DNA of 64,000 bases from a virus (IMGVR_UViG_3300049460_000121:62001-126000); one strand, 5' to 3'; shown: positions 8,406 through 18,016, counted from the first letter of the stretch. The notes: a model not told the origin generated them from the letters alone. Program-made: numbers and translations.

Positions 8406-10154
8406 ATGGCTACCAACAAAACCATCCGTCGCCAACAAGCCGCAGCTGCGGCCGCAGCTGAACAGGCGGTCGCCCCGGAAACCGTTGAAGAGGTGACTGG
8501 TGATGTACTCGATACGTCGACCGAATCCGAAGTTCCGGGATCTGTTGTCATTGATCAAGACTCGGGACTTGTGGAAGGGGATCAGCCGGCTGCGGACACC
8601 GCCGAAGGATCCGACGCGCCTGAAGGCCTCGCCGAATTCTCGGAAGGTCTGGTAGGCGATGAGTCTGATGGTCCAGTGACGCGCGAGCTTGGCGACATCG
8701 TCCCTGCACCGATCCTGGACGTTGCTCAAATCCTGGCCGATCGTACCGTCAAAGACATGTACGAAGGCGCTGACGACCAACCGGAAACTCCGGCCTCTGC
8801 TGAAGAACAAGCAGCCTCTACCGCTGCGCTGCTGGAACAGGAAGCACAGCCTGAGCCTGACGCTCCAGCGGCTGGTGGTCGCATTACCGCCCTGTTGGCT
8901 CAATACACCGAGGGCGAGCAACCTGTACTCAACCCTGATGTGGGTGGTCAGATGGGTTTCGACCCAACTCTCGCTCCGGCTGGCGATGCCAAGGTAGATG
9001 AGGGTTCGGACGAACCTGTTGGCGAGTTGCCTCCACCCGAAGGTGGTGCTGAAGGCGCCGACCTTACCGCGCTGGAAGAATCGGTTGAAGACGAGCAGAC
9101 CGTTCTGGAACACGGCGACCAAGCCGCGGAGCTCGTCTCCCTGGAAGAAGTTGCTGGCGAAGTGGATTACACCACCTACAGCGATGGCCGTCTGCGTGCT
9201 GTCCTGCTGCCAATGGTTGGTCAGATTCCATCCGAAGCCTGGTCTCGTGAAGACATGCTGTTGTACCTCATCAAGGGCGTCTACCCTTCGAAGACTGGTC
9301 GCAACAACTGGATCTACGACGCCCGTCGCAGTCACCGCGTCAAGGCCTGGACTGCCAGTGAGATCCTGGACTTCATCGAAGGCAAGCTTCAACTCGGCGC
9401 TCACGTCGACGAGACCACTGCCTGGGAAGAAGCCTACGCTCGCTACAAGGCTCCGTCCAGCTGGACCATCGAAGCGTTCAAGGAATATGTATGTACCGGA
9501 TCCGTTCCTGAATATACTGCGAACGGCGTTCTGGTCAATGATCGGCAGCGTGATCAGAAGCAGGTACACCACCTGACCTTCCGTGAACTGCGGGCGGCAT
9601 TGCTCGGTAACATCGCGACCCAGTTCAAACACGAACAGCTGTTGTCCCAGTACCGCAAACGCTTGGGCATCAGCGAGTCTTACAGCGAAGAGCGTCTCCT
9701 TGCCGAGATGCCAAACCAACCCGATGAGGTCTCCATGGATAACAGTATCCTGCGCGCCAAGCTTGACGAATACAAAGTCGCAATCAGCAAGAACCCAGGC
9801 ACCCTGACCGAAGCGACTGCCGGCGCTTGCCAAGGCATGCTCTACAAGGCGATCCGCCAGGTCACCAAGCGCGAGTTCAACGAGTTCGTTGAAGGCTGGA
9901 ACATCATCCTCGACTTCGTGAACGAAAACTACACCGCTCTGTTCGACCCGTACAAAGCGCGCCGTGGCTGGTCGGAAGTGGCACTGAGCAAATCTCAGCT
10001 GCAACTGTTCGAAGACCTGATGACCGTGATCATCTCTACCCGTGAACCGGGTAACCGTGCATCGTCTCTGTCGCACAACCTCGAAATCGTCCTGCGCCAC
10101 CTGCCGGAAGAAAACGAGCGCCAGAACTTCTTCATGTACTACGCGGCTCAGTAA
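8406..10154 (+). CDS. Large structural-type protein with acidic low-complexity N-terminus, 582 aa
   Basis: GAGGTAATGAC precedes the ATG, four bases after the stop of the polymerase piece. Residues 1-255 are rich in Ala, Glu, Asp, Pro and Gly, and probably disordered. The C-terminal 320 residues are helical and folded-looking. Position right after the gp80-like gene would match phiKZ gp81, recalled as a virion protein, so a virion role is plausible. No enzyme motif is seen. A hairpin follows. Confidence 0.65.
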   Translation: MATNKTIRRQQAAAAAAAEQAVAPETVEEVTGDVLDTSTESEVPGSVVIDQDSGLVEGDQPAADTAEGSDAPEGLAEFSEGLVGDESDGPVTRELGDIVPAPILDVAQILADRTVKDMYEGADDQPETPASAEEQAASTAALLEQEAQPEPDAPAAGGRITALLAQYTEGEQPVLNPDVGGQMGFDPTLAPAGDAKVDEGSDEPVGELPPPEGGAEGADLTALEESVEDEQTVLEHGDQAAELVSLEEVAGEVDYTTYSDGRLRAVLLPMVGQIPSEAWSREDMLLYLIKGVYPSKTGRNNWIYDARRSHRVKAWTASEILDFIEGKLQLGAHVDETTAWEEAYARYKAPSSWTIEAFKEYVCTGSVPEYTANGVLVNDRQRDQKQVHHLTFRELRAALLGNIATQFKHEQLLSQYRKRLGISESYSEERLLAEMPNQPDEVSMDNSILRAKLDEYKVAISKNPGTLTEATAGACQGMLYKAIRQVTKREFNEFVEGWNIILDFVNENYTALFDPYKARRGWSEVALSKSQLQLFEDLMTVIISTREPGNRASSLSHNLEIVLRHLPEENERQNFFMYYAAQ

Positions 10155-10156
10155 CA

Positions 10157-10205
10157 CAAAAAAAGAAAGGCATACAGCCAGGGCATGGAAGCCCTGGCTG
10201 TATGC
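10157..10205. terminator. Bidirectional terminator
   Basis: The A-rich tract AAAAAAAGAAAG at about 10158-10169 is followed by a perfect 15-bp stem (10170-10184 with 10191-10205) and a six-base loop. Read on the minus strand, the tract becomes a U-run after the hairpin, ending the long minus block that stops with 10209. The stem shares GCATACAGCCAGG with the hairpin at 60202. Confidence 0.85.
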
Positions 10206-10208
10206 TGT

Positions 10209-10805
10209 TTACTTCTTGTACCAGGAAGACATCGTCTTGTCGAGGCTGCGGATATGGTCAGCCATCTCGGCCGTCAATATAGCCCCTTCAGTAGCATGGC
10301 CGGCTACGAAGAAACCCAACCACAGCTTCCACCGATCGGAATCGCGGAGATTGGCCTCGGATGCGCCTGGGAAGTGATCGTGGACGTAGAAGAACGCCGT
10401 CATGAAGTCCATCAGGTTATTGGTGTCGTTGCGAGAGACCAGTAGGGTGGCCTTCGGAACTAGTAAGACGATATCGCTACCCTCATAACCGCTCTTGGTC
10501 TTCAGGGTCTGAGGTTTGACCTTGTTGCTGCGGAAGACATCATTGGTCTCCAGCCATAAAGGGTTTGCTTCCAGCTCTTGAGCGGTGCAGATACCCAGAT
10601 TGACATCCAGATAATCCTTGGCCACCTTCACCGGACCGTGCTTGGCAAACAGGTAATGGAACTTGGTAGCCGAGACGGTGGCTGGGTTAATACGGCCTGC
10701 CAGTGGTTTCTTGTGTAGGGGGTGGTGATAGTAATCAGCACCTTCAAGGCGGATTACTCGTGGACTATCGTTGACGATGATGCGGTGCAGTATTTCACGA
10801 GCCAT
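10209..10805 (-). CDS. Unknown protein, 198 aa
   Basis: Last gene of the minus block that starts near 18000. The ATG has AGGAACA upstream. The product has a basic N-terminal half and one moderately hydrophobic stretch around residues 165-180 (LWLGFFVAGHATEGAIL) that is probably a buried helix. No family is recognised. It follows the short gene at 10830 by 24 bases. Confidence 0.65.
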   Translation of the reverse strand: MAREILHRIIVNDSPRVIRLEGADYYHHPLHKKPLAGRINPATVSATKFHYLFAKHGPVKVAKDYLDVNLGICTAQELEANPLWLETNDVFRSNKVKPQTLKTKSGYEGSDIVLLVPKATLLVSRNDTNNLMDFMTAFFYVHDHFPGASEANLRDSDRWKLWLGFFVAGHATEGAILTAEMADHIRSLDKTMSSWYKK

Positions 10806-10829
10806 GGTGTTTGTTCCTAATAGACGGAA

Positions 10830-11165
10830 TTAGTAGCGGTTCTTACCTTTACCACGACGGTAGGGTAAGCCATTGGTTTTGAGTCTGGGGTTCCTGCTCT
10901 CACCACGGACCCAGAAGTCGTTGTGGGTGACAGCGGCTTCTGTACGGAGATCTTTGCCGAAGAGCATGATGTCAGTCATGTCGGTAAGTTCTGTCTGCGC
11001 GCCAGCGGCGAGGTTCGCCAAGTATTCGGCGGTAATCCGCGTACCGACGGAGACAGCGATCTGACGATTTGGGTACTTCTTTACTGTTTCGAGTAGAATG
11101 GCCGGGTCTTCACCCTCCTCGAGGTTGACGATGATCATCCCCTCGGTTTCAATCACCTCACTCAT
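10830..11165 (-). CDS. Unknown small protein with basic tail, 111 aa
   Basis: The start overlaps the upstream stop as TGATG, indicating coupling to the gene at 11165-11761. The N-terminal 55 residues look like an alpha/beta fold. The last 25 residues are rich in Arg, Lys and Gly (YRRGKGKNRY at the end), suitable for nucleic-acid contact. No family recognised. Confidence 0.65.
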   Translation of the reverse strand: MSEVIETEGMIIVNLEEGEDPAILLETVKKYPNRQIAVSVGTRITAEYLANLAAGAQTELTDMTDIMLFGKDLRTEAAVTHNDFWVRGESRNPRLKTNGLPYRRGKGKNRY

Positions 11166-11761
11166 CAGGGATGTCCCTTACTGGCGTGATACGCCTTAAT
11201 GGCGGCAGTGTCGGCTTCGAGTTCGTCGAACATGATTGCGAAGTAGACTGCTACATTGCGGTCAGTCATCACGGTCATGATCGTCTTACCGGCACGGCAG
11301 TCGATTGTCGTAACCCAGCCAGCCTTCCTCAGATCCTCCATAAGGCCCAACACAGGCTTTAGGAGACAAGTGAGGCTGAGATGAGGATTCTCTTCCAACG
11401 TCTTCCTGAGGATGACAGGATCGCCGACAGAGCAGCTTTTGGACTTAGCGGCGTCTGGGAAGCGGTCGAACTCCACAGTAGCGAGTACCGGGGCTTTGAA
11501 ATCAGGAGTTTGCCGGTACACGGACTGAAGGAGGAGGTAGTCTCGTTCCTGTTCGATGAGTGACAGAACCGCACGCCGTTCAGGAGGAACTGACTCCTGG
11601 AACTTCTCCAGGTTGTTGGCCAGAGTATCGTAATAGAACCTGGCCGTGCGATGAAGTTCTTCACGGTGTCTGAAGTGACTGATCAGACGAGTGAGGTAAT
11701 TGTCGATGTGGTTCAGGTAGCGCTGGGCAATGAAGCTCAGGCCAGGTTCTAATGGTTGCAT
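11165..11761 (-). CDS. Unknown protein, 198 aa
   Basis: GGAGAG stands eight to ten bases before the ATG. The N-terminal half is helical with many aromatic and Arg/His residues; the C-terminal half is mixed alpha/beta. It lies 2 bases from the gene at 11764 and overlaps the next gene by one base, so the three small genes form one unit with the helicase upstream. No motif is recognised. Confidence 0.65.
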   Translation of the reverse strand: MQPLEPGLSFIAQRYLNHIDNYLTRLISHFRHREELHRTARFYYDTLANNLEKFQESVPPERRAVLSLIEQERDYLLLQSVYRQTPDFKAPVLATVEFDRFPDAAKSKSCSVGDPVILRKTLEENPHLSLTCLLKPVLGLMEDLRKAGWVTTIDCRAGKTIMTVMTDRNVAVYFAIMFDELEADTAAIKAYHASKGHP

Positions 11762-11763
11762 GG

Positions 11764-12135
11764 TTAACTCTCCTGCTTGATATCAGCAATGGCATAGATC
11801 AGGGCACGGGGTGGATGTTGATCCAACTCGAGTTTGACTTTGAGTTTCATGTTGGTGCACGGGGATTCCCGCCGACCAGAGTAGACGGTACTCATTATGG
11901 CCAGGTGTTCGCGAGCGCGCATCTGTTCGTATTCATTGAGGTCGTCGTAGTTCTCGACATGGACTGGGATGGTGTCGCCTTTCATGAACGTCAACAGGCC
12001 TTCGGCGTAACCGACCATGAAACCCAGCTTATTGGCGGATTCTATCGGGTCAGCGTTGAGGTTCATTTCCATCTGTTCGTTGGTAGTGTCACGACCGGGA
12101 ACTTCTTTGCGAATGCACAGCACTGGGTGAGTCAT
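11764..12135 (-). CDS. Unknown protein, 123 aa
   Basis: AAGGAAT lies seven bases before the ATG. The product is soluble, alpha/beta, without motifs I recognise. A hairpin at 12164 separates it from the helicase gene, so it may start a new transcript or rely on read-through. Confidence 0.65.
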   Translation of the reverse strand: MTHPVLCIRKEVPGRDTTNEQMEMNLNADPIESANKLGFMVGYAEGLLTFMKGDTIPVHVENYDDLNEYEQMRAREHLAIMSTVYSGRRESPCTNMKLKVKLELDQHPPRALIYAIADIKQES

Positions 12136-12163
12136 TGACTATTCCTTGAGAATTGGGGCATAA

Positions 12164-12183
12164 AGCCGGAGTTTCCTCCGGCT
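12164..12183. terminator. Hairpin after the helicase gene
   Basis: AGCCGGAG pairs with CTCCGGCT across TTTC. On the minus strand it follows the helicase stop at 12190 and is followed by TTTATGCC. The short U-run makes it a moderate terminator candidate. Confidence 0.6.
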
Positions 12184-12189
12184 CTTGCG

Positions 12190-13710
12190 TTACACACTGA
12201 TCGGCGCTTGCTCAGTTCCATGGTACAGAACTTTTCCAGCGAAGGCGGCCAATTTTGCTTCGTGATAACGGACATGTTTATCGATCGAAGTACAGACGAA
12301 GTACAGGAATTGCGGGGTACAGTCTGGCCAGCCTTTCAGTCGCCGTGTCCGGCCAAGAGTTTGTTCGTTCGACTGCTGGGAGTTGATCGCCGTGGTCATC
12401 AGACCGATACGCAAGTTCTTGATATCTACAGCCGTACCGGCTGAGAGTACAGTACTGATGACGACATCGGATTCTTCAAACACGGACATCTTGTCGCCAG
12501 AGACATACCGACCGATGACCAGGTTCGGAAACTTCTTCTGGAGGTACTTCTGCACCAACGTACAGAACTTAACCGTACCACAGAAGACCAGCATCTTCTG
12601 ACCCTTCTCCATGACCTTGACGAACTTGTCGTCCACAGCCCAATGGATAAGATCCAGGTAGTTCTTGAGTTCCACCCGGTTCTTGGCTTGCATCATCGAG
12701 GCTTCGTACGCGGTGTGGTTGTAAGCCCCACCGAAACCTTTCCAACGCAGGTTCTTAGGCCGATTCAATTGGTACTTGATGGCAGTCACGTTGATGTACA
12801 CGTCGTAATAGTCGCCGTTAAAGCGCTCATTCCGAGGATACATCAACTCGTACATCTTGGTCATGAAGGCATCCATGGTATCCAGGGTTGCCGACAACGT
12901 GACGAACTTCGGGATGTGGGTGTAGCAAAACAGCTTCATTACCTGATGGGGGTTTTGATGCCCTTCGTCAAGTGCCGCCATCCCAATGTTCAGACGACTG
13001 AAGAACTCACCCGGCGCAATCGGATAGGTCTCCGTTACGCCGTGTTCCTCGAAGTCCTTGATGTACGCTGAATAGGTGTTGATGGAGATGAAGATAGCCG
13101 TGGCTCGATCCAACTCCCCATCAATTGCCATGTGCATGATGGCCGATAGCGATTTACCACCGCGTACCACCAGCAACTCACCAGCCTTAAAATGGAAAGA
13201 CTCTTCCATGTCAGGCGTCCATCGATCAATAAACCCACCCTTCATGAAGAAGCAAGACCGCAGCCCCAGTTGGTTCATGGAGTACTTCGTTAAGAAGGTC
13301 TTCCCTTTACCGGTCTGGAGTGTAACAATCTTATTGGTGCCCTCAGAGAGGATGTGATCGATGATCTTGGGTTGTGGATCCCTTGGCTCAGGGAGATCCT
13401 TAACTTTGAACTTAACCCTGTGCCGATCTTCCACGGCAAAGGAGTGTCTGTGGATCACGTACTCAGATTCGCGGATCTGGTTGTAGGAGACGTGGTCCAA
13501 GAACGGTTGAAGTGCGTTAATGTGTAAGCGATAGTAGTTCCGGCCGATGTCCGCCGATGCAAATACCTTCGCTGCCCGGTAGGACTTCACACCCTCCGTG
13601 ATCACCATTTCGAACTGAACCAACCCACGGCAGAAGGAATCAATCACCTTCTTGTGGATATGGCTAGGCTCTGTGATCATGAAGCAGTGACTATATACAT
13701 CGATCTTCAT
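12190..13710 (-). CDS. SF2 DNA/RNA helicase (UvsW-like)
   Basis: Walker A is seen as TGKGKT at residues 133-138, motif II as DEGH near 245, motif III-like SAT (LSATLD) near 272, and motif VI as QTLGRTRR near 453. Together these define a superfamily 2 helicase. The architecture, a 110-residue N-terminal region followed by two RecA-like domains, recalls T4 UvsW-type helicases used in recombination-dependent replication and fork processing. It sits immediately downstream of the non-virion RNA polymerase subunits, where phiKZ has a putative helicase (gp75 by memory). A role in transcription or in R-loop removal is also possible. Confidence 0.85.
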   Translation of the reverse strand: MKIDVYSHCFMITEPSHIHKKVIDSFCRGLVQFEMVITEGVKSYRAAKVFASADIGRNYYRLHINALQPFLDHVSYNQIRESEYVIHRHSFAVEDRHRVKFKVKDLPEPRDPQPKIIDHILSEGTNKIVTLQTGKGKTFLTKYSMNQLGLRSCFFMKGGFIDRWTPDMEESFHFKAGELLVVRGGKSLSAIMHMAIDGELDRATAIFISINTYSAYIKDFEEHGVTETYPIAPGEFFSRLNIGMAALDEGHQNPHQVMKLFCYTHIPKFVTLSATLDTMDAFMTKMYELMYPRNERFNGDYYDVYINVTAIKYQLNRPKNLRWKGFGGAYNHTAYEASMMQAKNRVELKNYLDLIHWAVDDKFVKVMEKGQKMLVFCGTVKFCTLVQKYLQKKFPNLVIGRYVSGDKMSVFEESDVVISTVLSAGTAVDIKNLRIGLMTTAINSQQSNEQTLGRTRRLKGWPDCTPQFLYFVCTSIDKHVRYHEAKLAAFAGKVLYHGTEQAPISV

Positions 13711-13766
13711 CTATCATCCCTTTCACCTAACACCTGTAGGACCCCCTGACGCCACCAGAGGGAGAA

Positions 13767-13782
13767 GGCGGGTTACCCCGCC
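13767..13782. terminator. Hairpin between the beta-prime piece and helicase
   Basis: GGCGGG pairs with CCCGCC across TTAC in the 79-base gap between the stop at 13790 and the helicase start. There is no clear U-run, so it could be an attenuator or a processing site. Confidence 0.45.
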
Positions 13783-13789
13783 ATACTAC

Positions 13790-15757
13790 CTACAGAGGTA
13801 AAATCAACGGGTCAAGCAGGTGCTGAGGCCGATCAGTGTTCAAGTACTGTCCAACTTTGGTCAACTGTTCAGCGCCGCCCTGGTATGCAAACAACGCACC
13901 CAGAGAGCCACCATTGATGACCTCGTCGTATTTAGCGAAGCGGATAGGCTGACCTACCTCTGGGATCTTGTAATGCCCAGTGCCGACGGCAGGCACCATA
14001 AGCGCCAACATAACAACTGCCAAATGTGTGAAATGAACATGTACCTTTGGCTGGATCAAACCGTGCAGGTCCAGGAGTGCTTCCACCGGGTCCGTATACT
14101 GCCGGAGTTGGCGGAGCTGACCCAGGTGTCGGGATGAGTCATCGTGGGTGGACCGGATAAACACTTCAACTTCTGCTGCGAAGTCTTTCATGCTGACGTG
14201 TTTGTTCGGCAGTTCAAAGACTGGTCGAGTGAAGTCCCAGTCACTCAGATCGATGTGGTACATCGCATCGTCCTGAATACTGAAGCCTTTCTTCAAGAAC
14301 CAACGCAGGAACTCATTGGTCAAGTACGACATCCGTGCACCACGGCTGACCGATACGTGATAACGCACTGGTCGCTTGGTGTTGGAAGGGATCTCGAAGC
14401 TAATATCCCGGAACTGGGAATGTTTCGCCGCAGACATGCCTTCCTGAACGTCGGCCTTCTTGAGGATAGGGAGTTTCGATGCACACGCTGCCCGAGCCTT
14501 TGGGGTGCTCCGCAACAACAACGTAATTCCCTTTTCCTTGAGACGCGGGTTGAGGATGATCTGGTTGAGTTCCTTGCCGGGGAGGATGTACTCCCGCTCA
14601 CCAGAGTTGATCTTGATCGCTTCGGAGACCGTGGAGGATTCCGAGTGCTTCACCTTCAGTACCCGTTGGGATACCTCGGACTGCGTCTTGGTGGACGCGA
14701 TGTGACCGATGTTGGCCCCGTACGGGACGTTATACGCCAGATCACCGTAGCACACGGAGCAGACGCAGTTCATGTGGCGGTGACGGCAGTTGAACGCCAG
14801 ACGGAACTCGAGCTTCTGATCGATCAGTTTCCGATCAGTCTGTTCCAGTGCCCGCAGTTTCCCAGACATGGGGTCTCGGAAGTACAAGCCCAACATCGAC
14901 TTGAACCGATCTGCCGTGACTTCGATCTCGGACAGGTAGTCGGCGCCGCAGTCACCCATCACCAACAGATCCACCCGCTGGGAGGTGAACTGGAGTTTAC
15001 GGTTGGCGTATTCCGTTTGTTCCAACGGAGCGCCCGTAAAGATGATCGACTTACCAGCCAGGGTCGATTCCATCATGGCTTCTGCCGGATCGTGGATCCC
15101 AGCAAAGTAGTTGCCCATGATTGGCGTCTTATAGATGAAGTCATCGATGTCGGTGTTTGCACCCCGTACGCCGATGATCTGGAGCAACTGCTCCATCTTC
15201 ATGATGCCACACCGCAGGTCACTGACCACCGGGTTGCGAGAGATCGACATGTCGTGGAGAAGGATATCCTCCAGCAACTTCTGACCTTTCGCAATCGATG
15301 CATCATTCTTCTTGATGCCTTCCCGCGCCTCTTTGATTGGAGGGTGATTGTAAAGCCGCAGATAGTGGAACGAGTTCACACTCCGAACGTATTCGGAGTA
15401 GTCCACGATCGCGGTGTTGAACAAACGCTCTTCGGCCTTGTAAATCCAGTACCAGAGTTCCTCACGGTTGTAATTACCCGTGCCGTAGATCTCCTGCATG
15501 TCGCGGGCTACCGCTGACAGAAGACCCTGGACCACCTTGTTAGGCATCGGTCCTTTCGGAATAACGTGGCGTTTCAACAGCGGAAGTTGGTTGTACTGCT
15601 CGTGCGGAAGCCAGAGCATTTTACTGACCTCCATCCGAGCCGTTGTCACAACCTCGTTGGTACCATCATCGAATTCCAGCATGAAGCGTTCGTTGTATTC
15701 GCATTTCCACATATCGCGTGGGGTATCGAAGAAATGGCGTACATGGAACTGACGCAT
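13790..15757 (-). CDS. Non-virion RNA polymerase beta-prime C-terminal subunit
   Basis: DCGADYLSEIEVT at 269-281 corresponds to the DCGTHEG region of bacterial beta-prime. C324, C331, C333 and C336 with CYGDLAYNVPYGANIGHIAS match the second zinc site and the CYGRDLARG...GEAIGVIAAQS segment. SEVSQRVLKVKHSES takes the place of the QLTMRTFH part. The bridge-helix and trigger-loop part of the active centre would be here, while the DFDGD aspartates are on a separate chain (28588-30078). Adjacent to the beta C-terminal subunit, as gp71-73/gp74 in phiKZ. A strong AAGGAG precedes the ATG. It transcribes phage genes independently of the host polymerase. Confidence 0.85.
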   Translation of the reverse strand: MRQFHVRHFFDTPRDMWKCEYNERFMLEFDDGTNEVVTTARMEVSKMLWLPHEQYNQLPLLKRHVIPKGPMPNKVVQGLLSAVARDMQEIYGTGNYNREELWYWIYKAEERLFNTAIVDYSEYVRSVNSFHYLRLYNHPPIKEAREGIKKNDASIAKGQKLLEDILLHDMSISRNPVVSDLRCGIMKMEQLLQIIGVRGANTDIDDFIYKTPIMGNYFAGIHDPAEAMMESTLAGKSIIFTGAPLEQTEYANRKLQFTSQRVDLLVMGDCGADYLSEIEVTADRFKSMLGLYFRDPMSGKLRALEQTDRKLIDQKLEFRLAFNCRHRHMNCVCSVCYGDLAYNVPYGANIGHIASTKTQSEVSQRVLKVKHSESSTVSEAIKINSGEREYILPGKELNQIILNPRLKEKGITLLLRSTPKARAACASKLPILKKADVQEGMSAAKHSQFRDISFEIPSNTKRPVRYHVSVSRGARMSYLTNEFLRWFLKKGFSIQDDAMYHIDLSDWDFTRPVFELPNKHVSMKDFAAEVEVFIRSTHDDSSRHLGQLRQLRQYTDPVEALLDLHGLIQPKVHVHFTHLAVVMLALMVPAVGTGHYKIPEVGQPIRFAKYDEVINGGSLGALFAYQGGAEQLTKVGQYLNTDRPQHLLDPLILPL

Positions 15758-15788
15758 TCGGTAACTCCTTGGTGAATGGTACTCCCGC

Positions 15789-17969
15789 TTAGTCGCGGGA
15801 GATGTTCTTGCCGGAAACGATCAACTGGTGGATAGCAAACGCCAGAGGGCGATGTCCACCCAACTTGAACTTCTCGCGGTCGATGACACGTTCGATGTTA
15901 GTTGGCTGTTCAGCCGTGAGGATGTTGTAGCAAACCTCTTTGTGGGCAGTTGGGTTGTTGTTCAGGTCCATGATGTCGGCGATTACTTCCGCCCCCATTG
16001 CATGAGCCATGTTCCGGACAGTGGATTCGTCCATAGACCGGGTTACGGTCTGACGGCCAGGCGACGAGTACTTGTCCTGGTTGGTAAGACGGGCAGTAGT
16101 GCCGAAGTGGCTGGTCTTGGAGGAACTGACACCCGACCAGTCGGTCGCAGTCTTTTCCAGGATCAGGTAGTAGTTCGGACCGATCAGGATTGGCTCCTTG
16201 GTCGTTACCATCTTCCCACTATGGTCACGGTAGGTAACGCAGGTGATCTCTGGCGCGTACGGTCCATTCTCCAGCTGTTCCAGTACCTTGTCCATATGGA
16301 CGCCGGACGTAGATGGCAGGTTGAAGTAAGTACCCCACGGCTCGTCACCGTCTTTGATAACCTGAGCCAAGTGACGCAACCAGCGCTCGGTAGTCTTGAC
16401 GTGTGGCTTGGACAACGCCTTGAAGTTCTCGTTCGGTGCTACGATCTTGTACCAACCCATCAGGTACTCGAACCGTTCATCCGCAATGTCGCGGTTGGCT
16501 GGGTCAAACACCACGTCGTTGATCTCATCCATGGAAATGTATCCCATGTCTGGCAGATCGAATACACGACGGATACGCTTGATCACGTCCCGACCTGCCG
16601 CACCTACCATTTGTTCGTGGATCAGCCCTGGGTTCATCCGGTTACCGACTGATGTGCAGAGCGCCATTACCTCAGAGCGGTTGCCATTCTGGTCGATTGG
16701 CATGTCAGCATCAGGACGCACTTCACCGGACACCCCCTTGTTACCGTGCATGCCGGTACCTTTGGAGCCTTCCTTTACCTGAGCCAGGTATTCGTACGTT
16801 ACTTCAACACGATACTCGTCGAGCGTCTCGCCACGATAACGGCGGTTGACTTCCAGAGCAGCGGTTTGACCTTCATACGGCCACAGGCCTTCATCCAACA
16901 GATCTTTACCGCAGAAAGCGAATGCTTCGTACAACAAGGCATTCAAACGCATCGACAAGTTAGGACGGGCTGTCATGTACTTGCCGGAACGTTTCAGCGA
17001 GGTCTTGATGATTTCCATGTAGTAACGTTTGTCAGCCTGATAGTACCGGTCGAGTTGTTTCACCAACTCTTCTGGCAAGCGACGATCGCGTACCGACTCG
17101 TTGCGCACTACCTTGATGTCAACTACCACCGCATCAGGCACGCCATACACTGGCGTATCCATCCCGTACACCGGCTTCAACAGCTTCTTCGCCGACATGT
17201 ACACAGCGTCCAGGATCGGATCGTATGGACGCATGGCACACAGCAGGCCATTGGAATGGATCTTATCGCCTACATCTGGCAAGACCTTACATTCAGTGGT
17301 GGTGCCGTAGGCGTTGATCGGATAGTGAGTCCGGCCAAAGCCAAAGGTCCGACTTTCATAGCCAGTGGTCTGAATACGCTTGGCGTACGATTCGCTATAT
17401 ACCAGCGCATCTTCAGTTACCGCTGGATCAGTGATCAGGATGACGTTGGTTTCCAACCCTGGCATGTAGTCACCGTCTTCGGTGACGTTAGGACTTCGCA
17501 TCAGGATTGTGCCGGCTTCGAACGTTGGCTTGTTCGTGTTCCGCAACTTGTCCATCAGGTCTTCGTTTTCAACATAACGGAAACCATAGTGCTGGTGCAT
17601 TACGTGGAACTTCGACAACTCCAGCACGTCCAGTTGGCCGGATTCGTAGTTCTCAAAGATAACGATGTCCAACGGGTTGATTTTGAACTCCCCGTGGATA
17701 CCGTCATTCTTAAATCGGGGGATGACCGCCAATACCATCGCATCCACATCGAACTGGTGGCGGAAGGTGGCTTTGGCCAGTTCTTTCTCCAGCGCTGAAC
17801 GCTGACGTTTACGGGTACGTCCTACCACGGACAATTCTTGCGTGCGGTTACCGGTGTACATCACCTGCCGTGCTGCGGACACGTAAGGGAAGTACGGGTT
17901 AGAGCCGCTCACCGGGACCATCTCAATCGGGATTTCTTTCGGCGGCAACATCTCTTGTGACGAGTCCAT
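15789..17969 (-). CDS. Non-virion RNA polymerase beta C-terminal subunit
   Basis: Residues 400-460 contain GSKGTGMHGNKGVSGEV, ADMPIDQNG and VGNRMNPGLIHEQMVGAAG. These match the bacterial beta signature GDKMAGRHGNKGV, DMPYDENG and VPSRMNIGQILETHLG, including active-site lysines. A GTG at 17972 is in frame, but the ATG at 17969 has GGAG at six bases and is preferred. At 726 residues it covers the C-terminal part of beta only; the N-terminal beta chain is not in the window. In phiKZ the corresponding gene is interrupted (gp71-73); here it is one intact frame. It is followed 31 bases later by the beta-prime piece. Confidence 0.88.
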   Translation of the reverse strand: MDSSQEMLPPKEIPIEMVPVSGSNPYFPYVSAARQVMYTGNRTQELSVVGRTRKRQRSALEKELAKATFRHQFDVDAMVLAVIPRFKNDGIHGEFKINPLDIVIFENYESGQLDVLELSKFHVMHQHYGFRYVENEDLMDKLRNTNKPTFEAGTILMRSPNVTEDGDYMPGLETNVILITDPAVTEDALVYSESYAKRIQTTGYESRTFGFGRTHYPINAYGTTTECKVLPDVGDKIHSNGLLCAMRPYDPILDAVYMSAKKLLKPVYGMDTPVYGVPDAVVVDIKVVRNESVRDRRLPEELVKQLDRYYQADKRYYMEIIKTSLKRSGKYMTARPNLSMRLNALLYEAFAFCGKDLLDEGLWPYEGQTAALEVNRRYRGETLDEYRVEVTYEYLAQVKEGSKGTGMHGNKGVSGEVRPDADMPIDQNGNRSEVMALCTSVGNRMNPGLIHEQMVGAAGRDVIKRIRRVFDLPDMGYISMDEINDVVFDPANRDIADERFEYLMGWYKIVAPNENFKALSKPHVKTTERWLRHLAQVIKDGDEPWGTYFNLPSTSGVHMDKVLEQLENGPYAPEITCVTYRDHSGKMVTTKEPILIGPNYYLILEKTATDWSGVSSSKTSHFGTTARLTNQDKYSSPGRQTVTRSMDESTVRNMAHAMGAEVIADIMDLNNNPTAHKEVCYNILTAEQPTNIERVIDREKFKLGGHRPLAFAIHQLIVSGKNISRD

Positions 17970-18007
17970 CACTATCTCCTACTGCTTTAGTGAATGAGGT
18001 TCAATCT

Positions 18008-18016
18008 GATAATGTA
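18008..18016 (+). promoter_or_regulatory. Recurrent motif GATAATGTA upstream of 18041
   Basis: It lies 25 bases before the ATG at 18041 in the divergent gap with the beta subunit gene. Similar strings occur at 22913, 32336, 43431 and 62928. GATAAT resembles a sigma-70 -10 box, but no TTGACA stands at the proper distance, so a phage-specific promoter or binding site is more likely. Confidence 0.35.

Noticed and set aside
8319-10157. A 612-residue minus-strand frame opposite the 582-residue protein
   Set aside because: Its composition and lack of a start signal mark it as a codon-bias shadow; the plus-strand frame has a ribosome site and a coherent operon context.
14144-15517. A 457-residue plus-strand frame opposite the beta-prime piece
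   Set aside because: The minus strand shows clear polymerase motifs, so this is a shadow.
15782-15801. CTCCCGC/GCGGGAG hairpin at the end of the beta C-terminal gene
   Set aside because: It overlaps the coding end, has no U-run and lies between two genes that are surely co-transcribed.
18008-18016. Host sigma-70 promoter reading of GATAATGTA
   Set aside because: No TTGACA-like box stands 16-18 bases upstream at 18008 or 62928.
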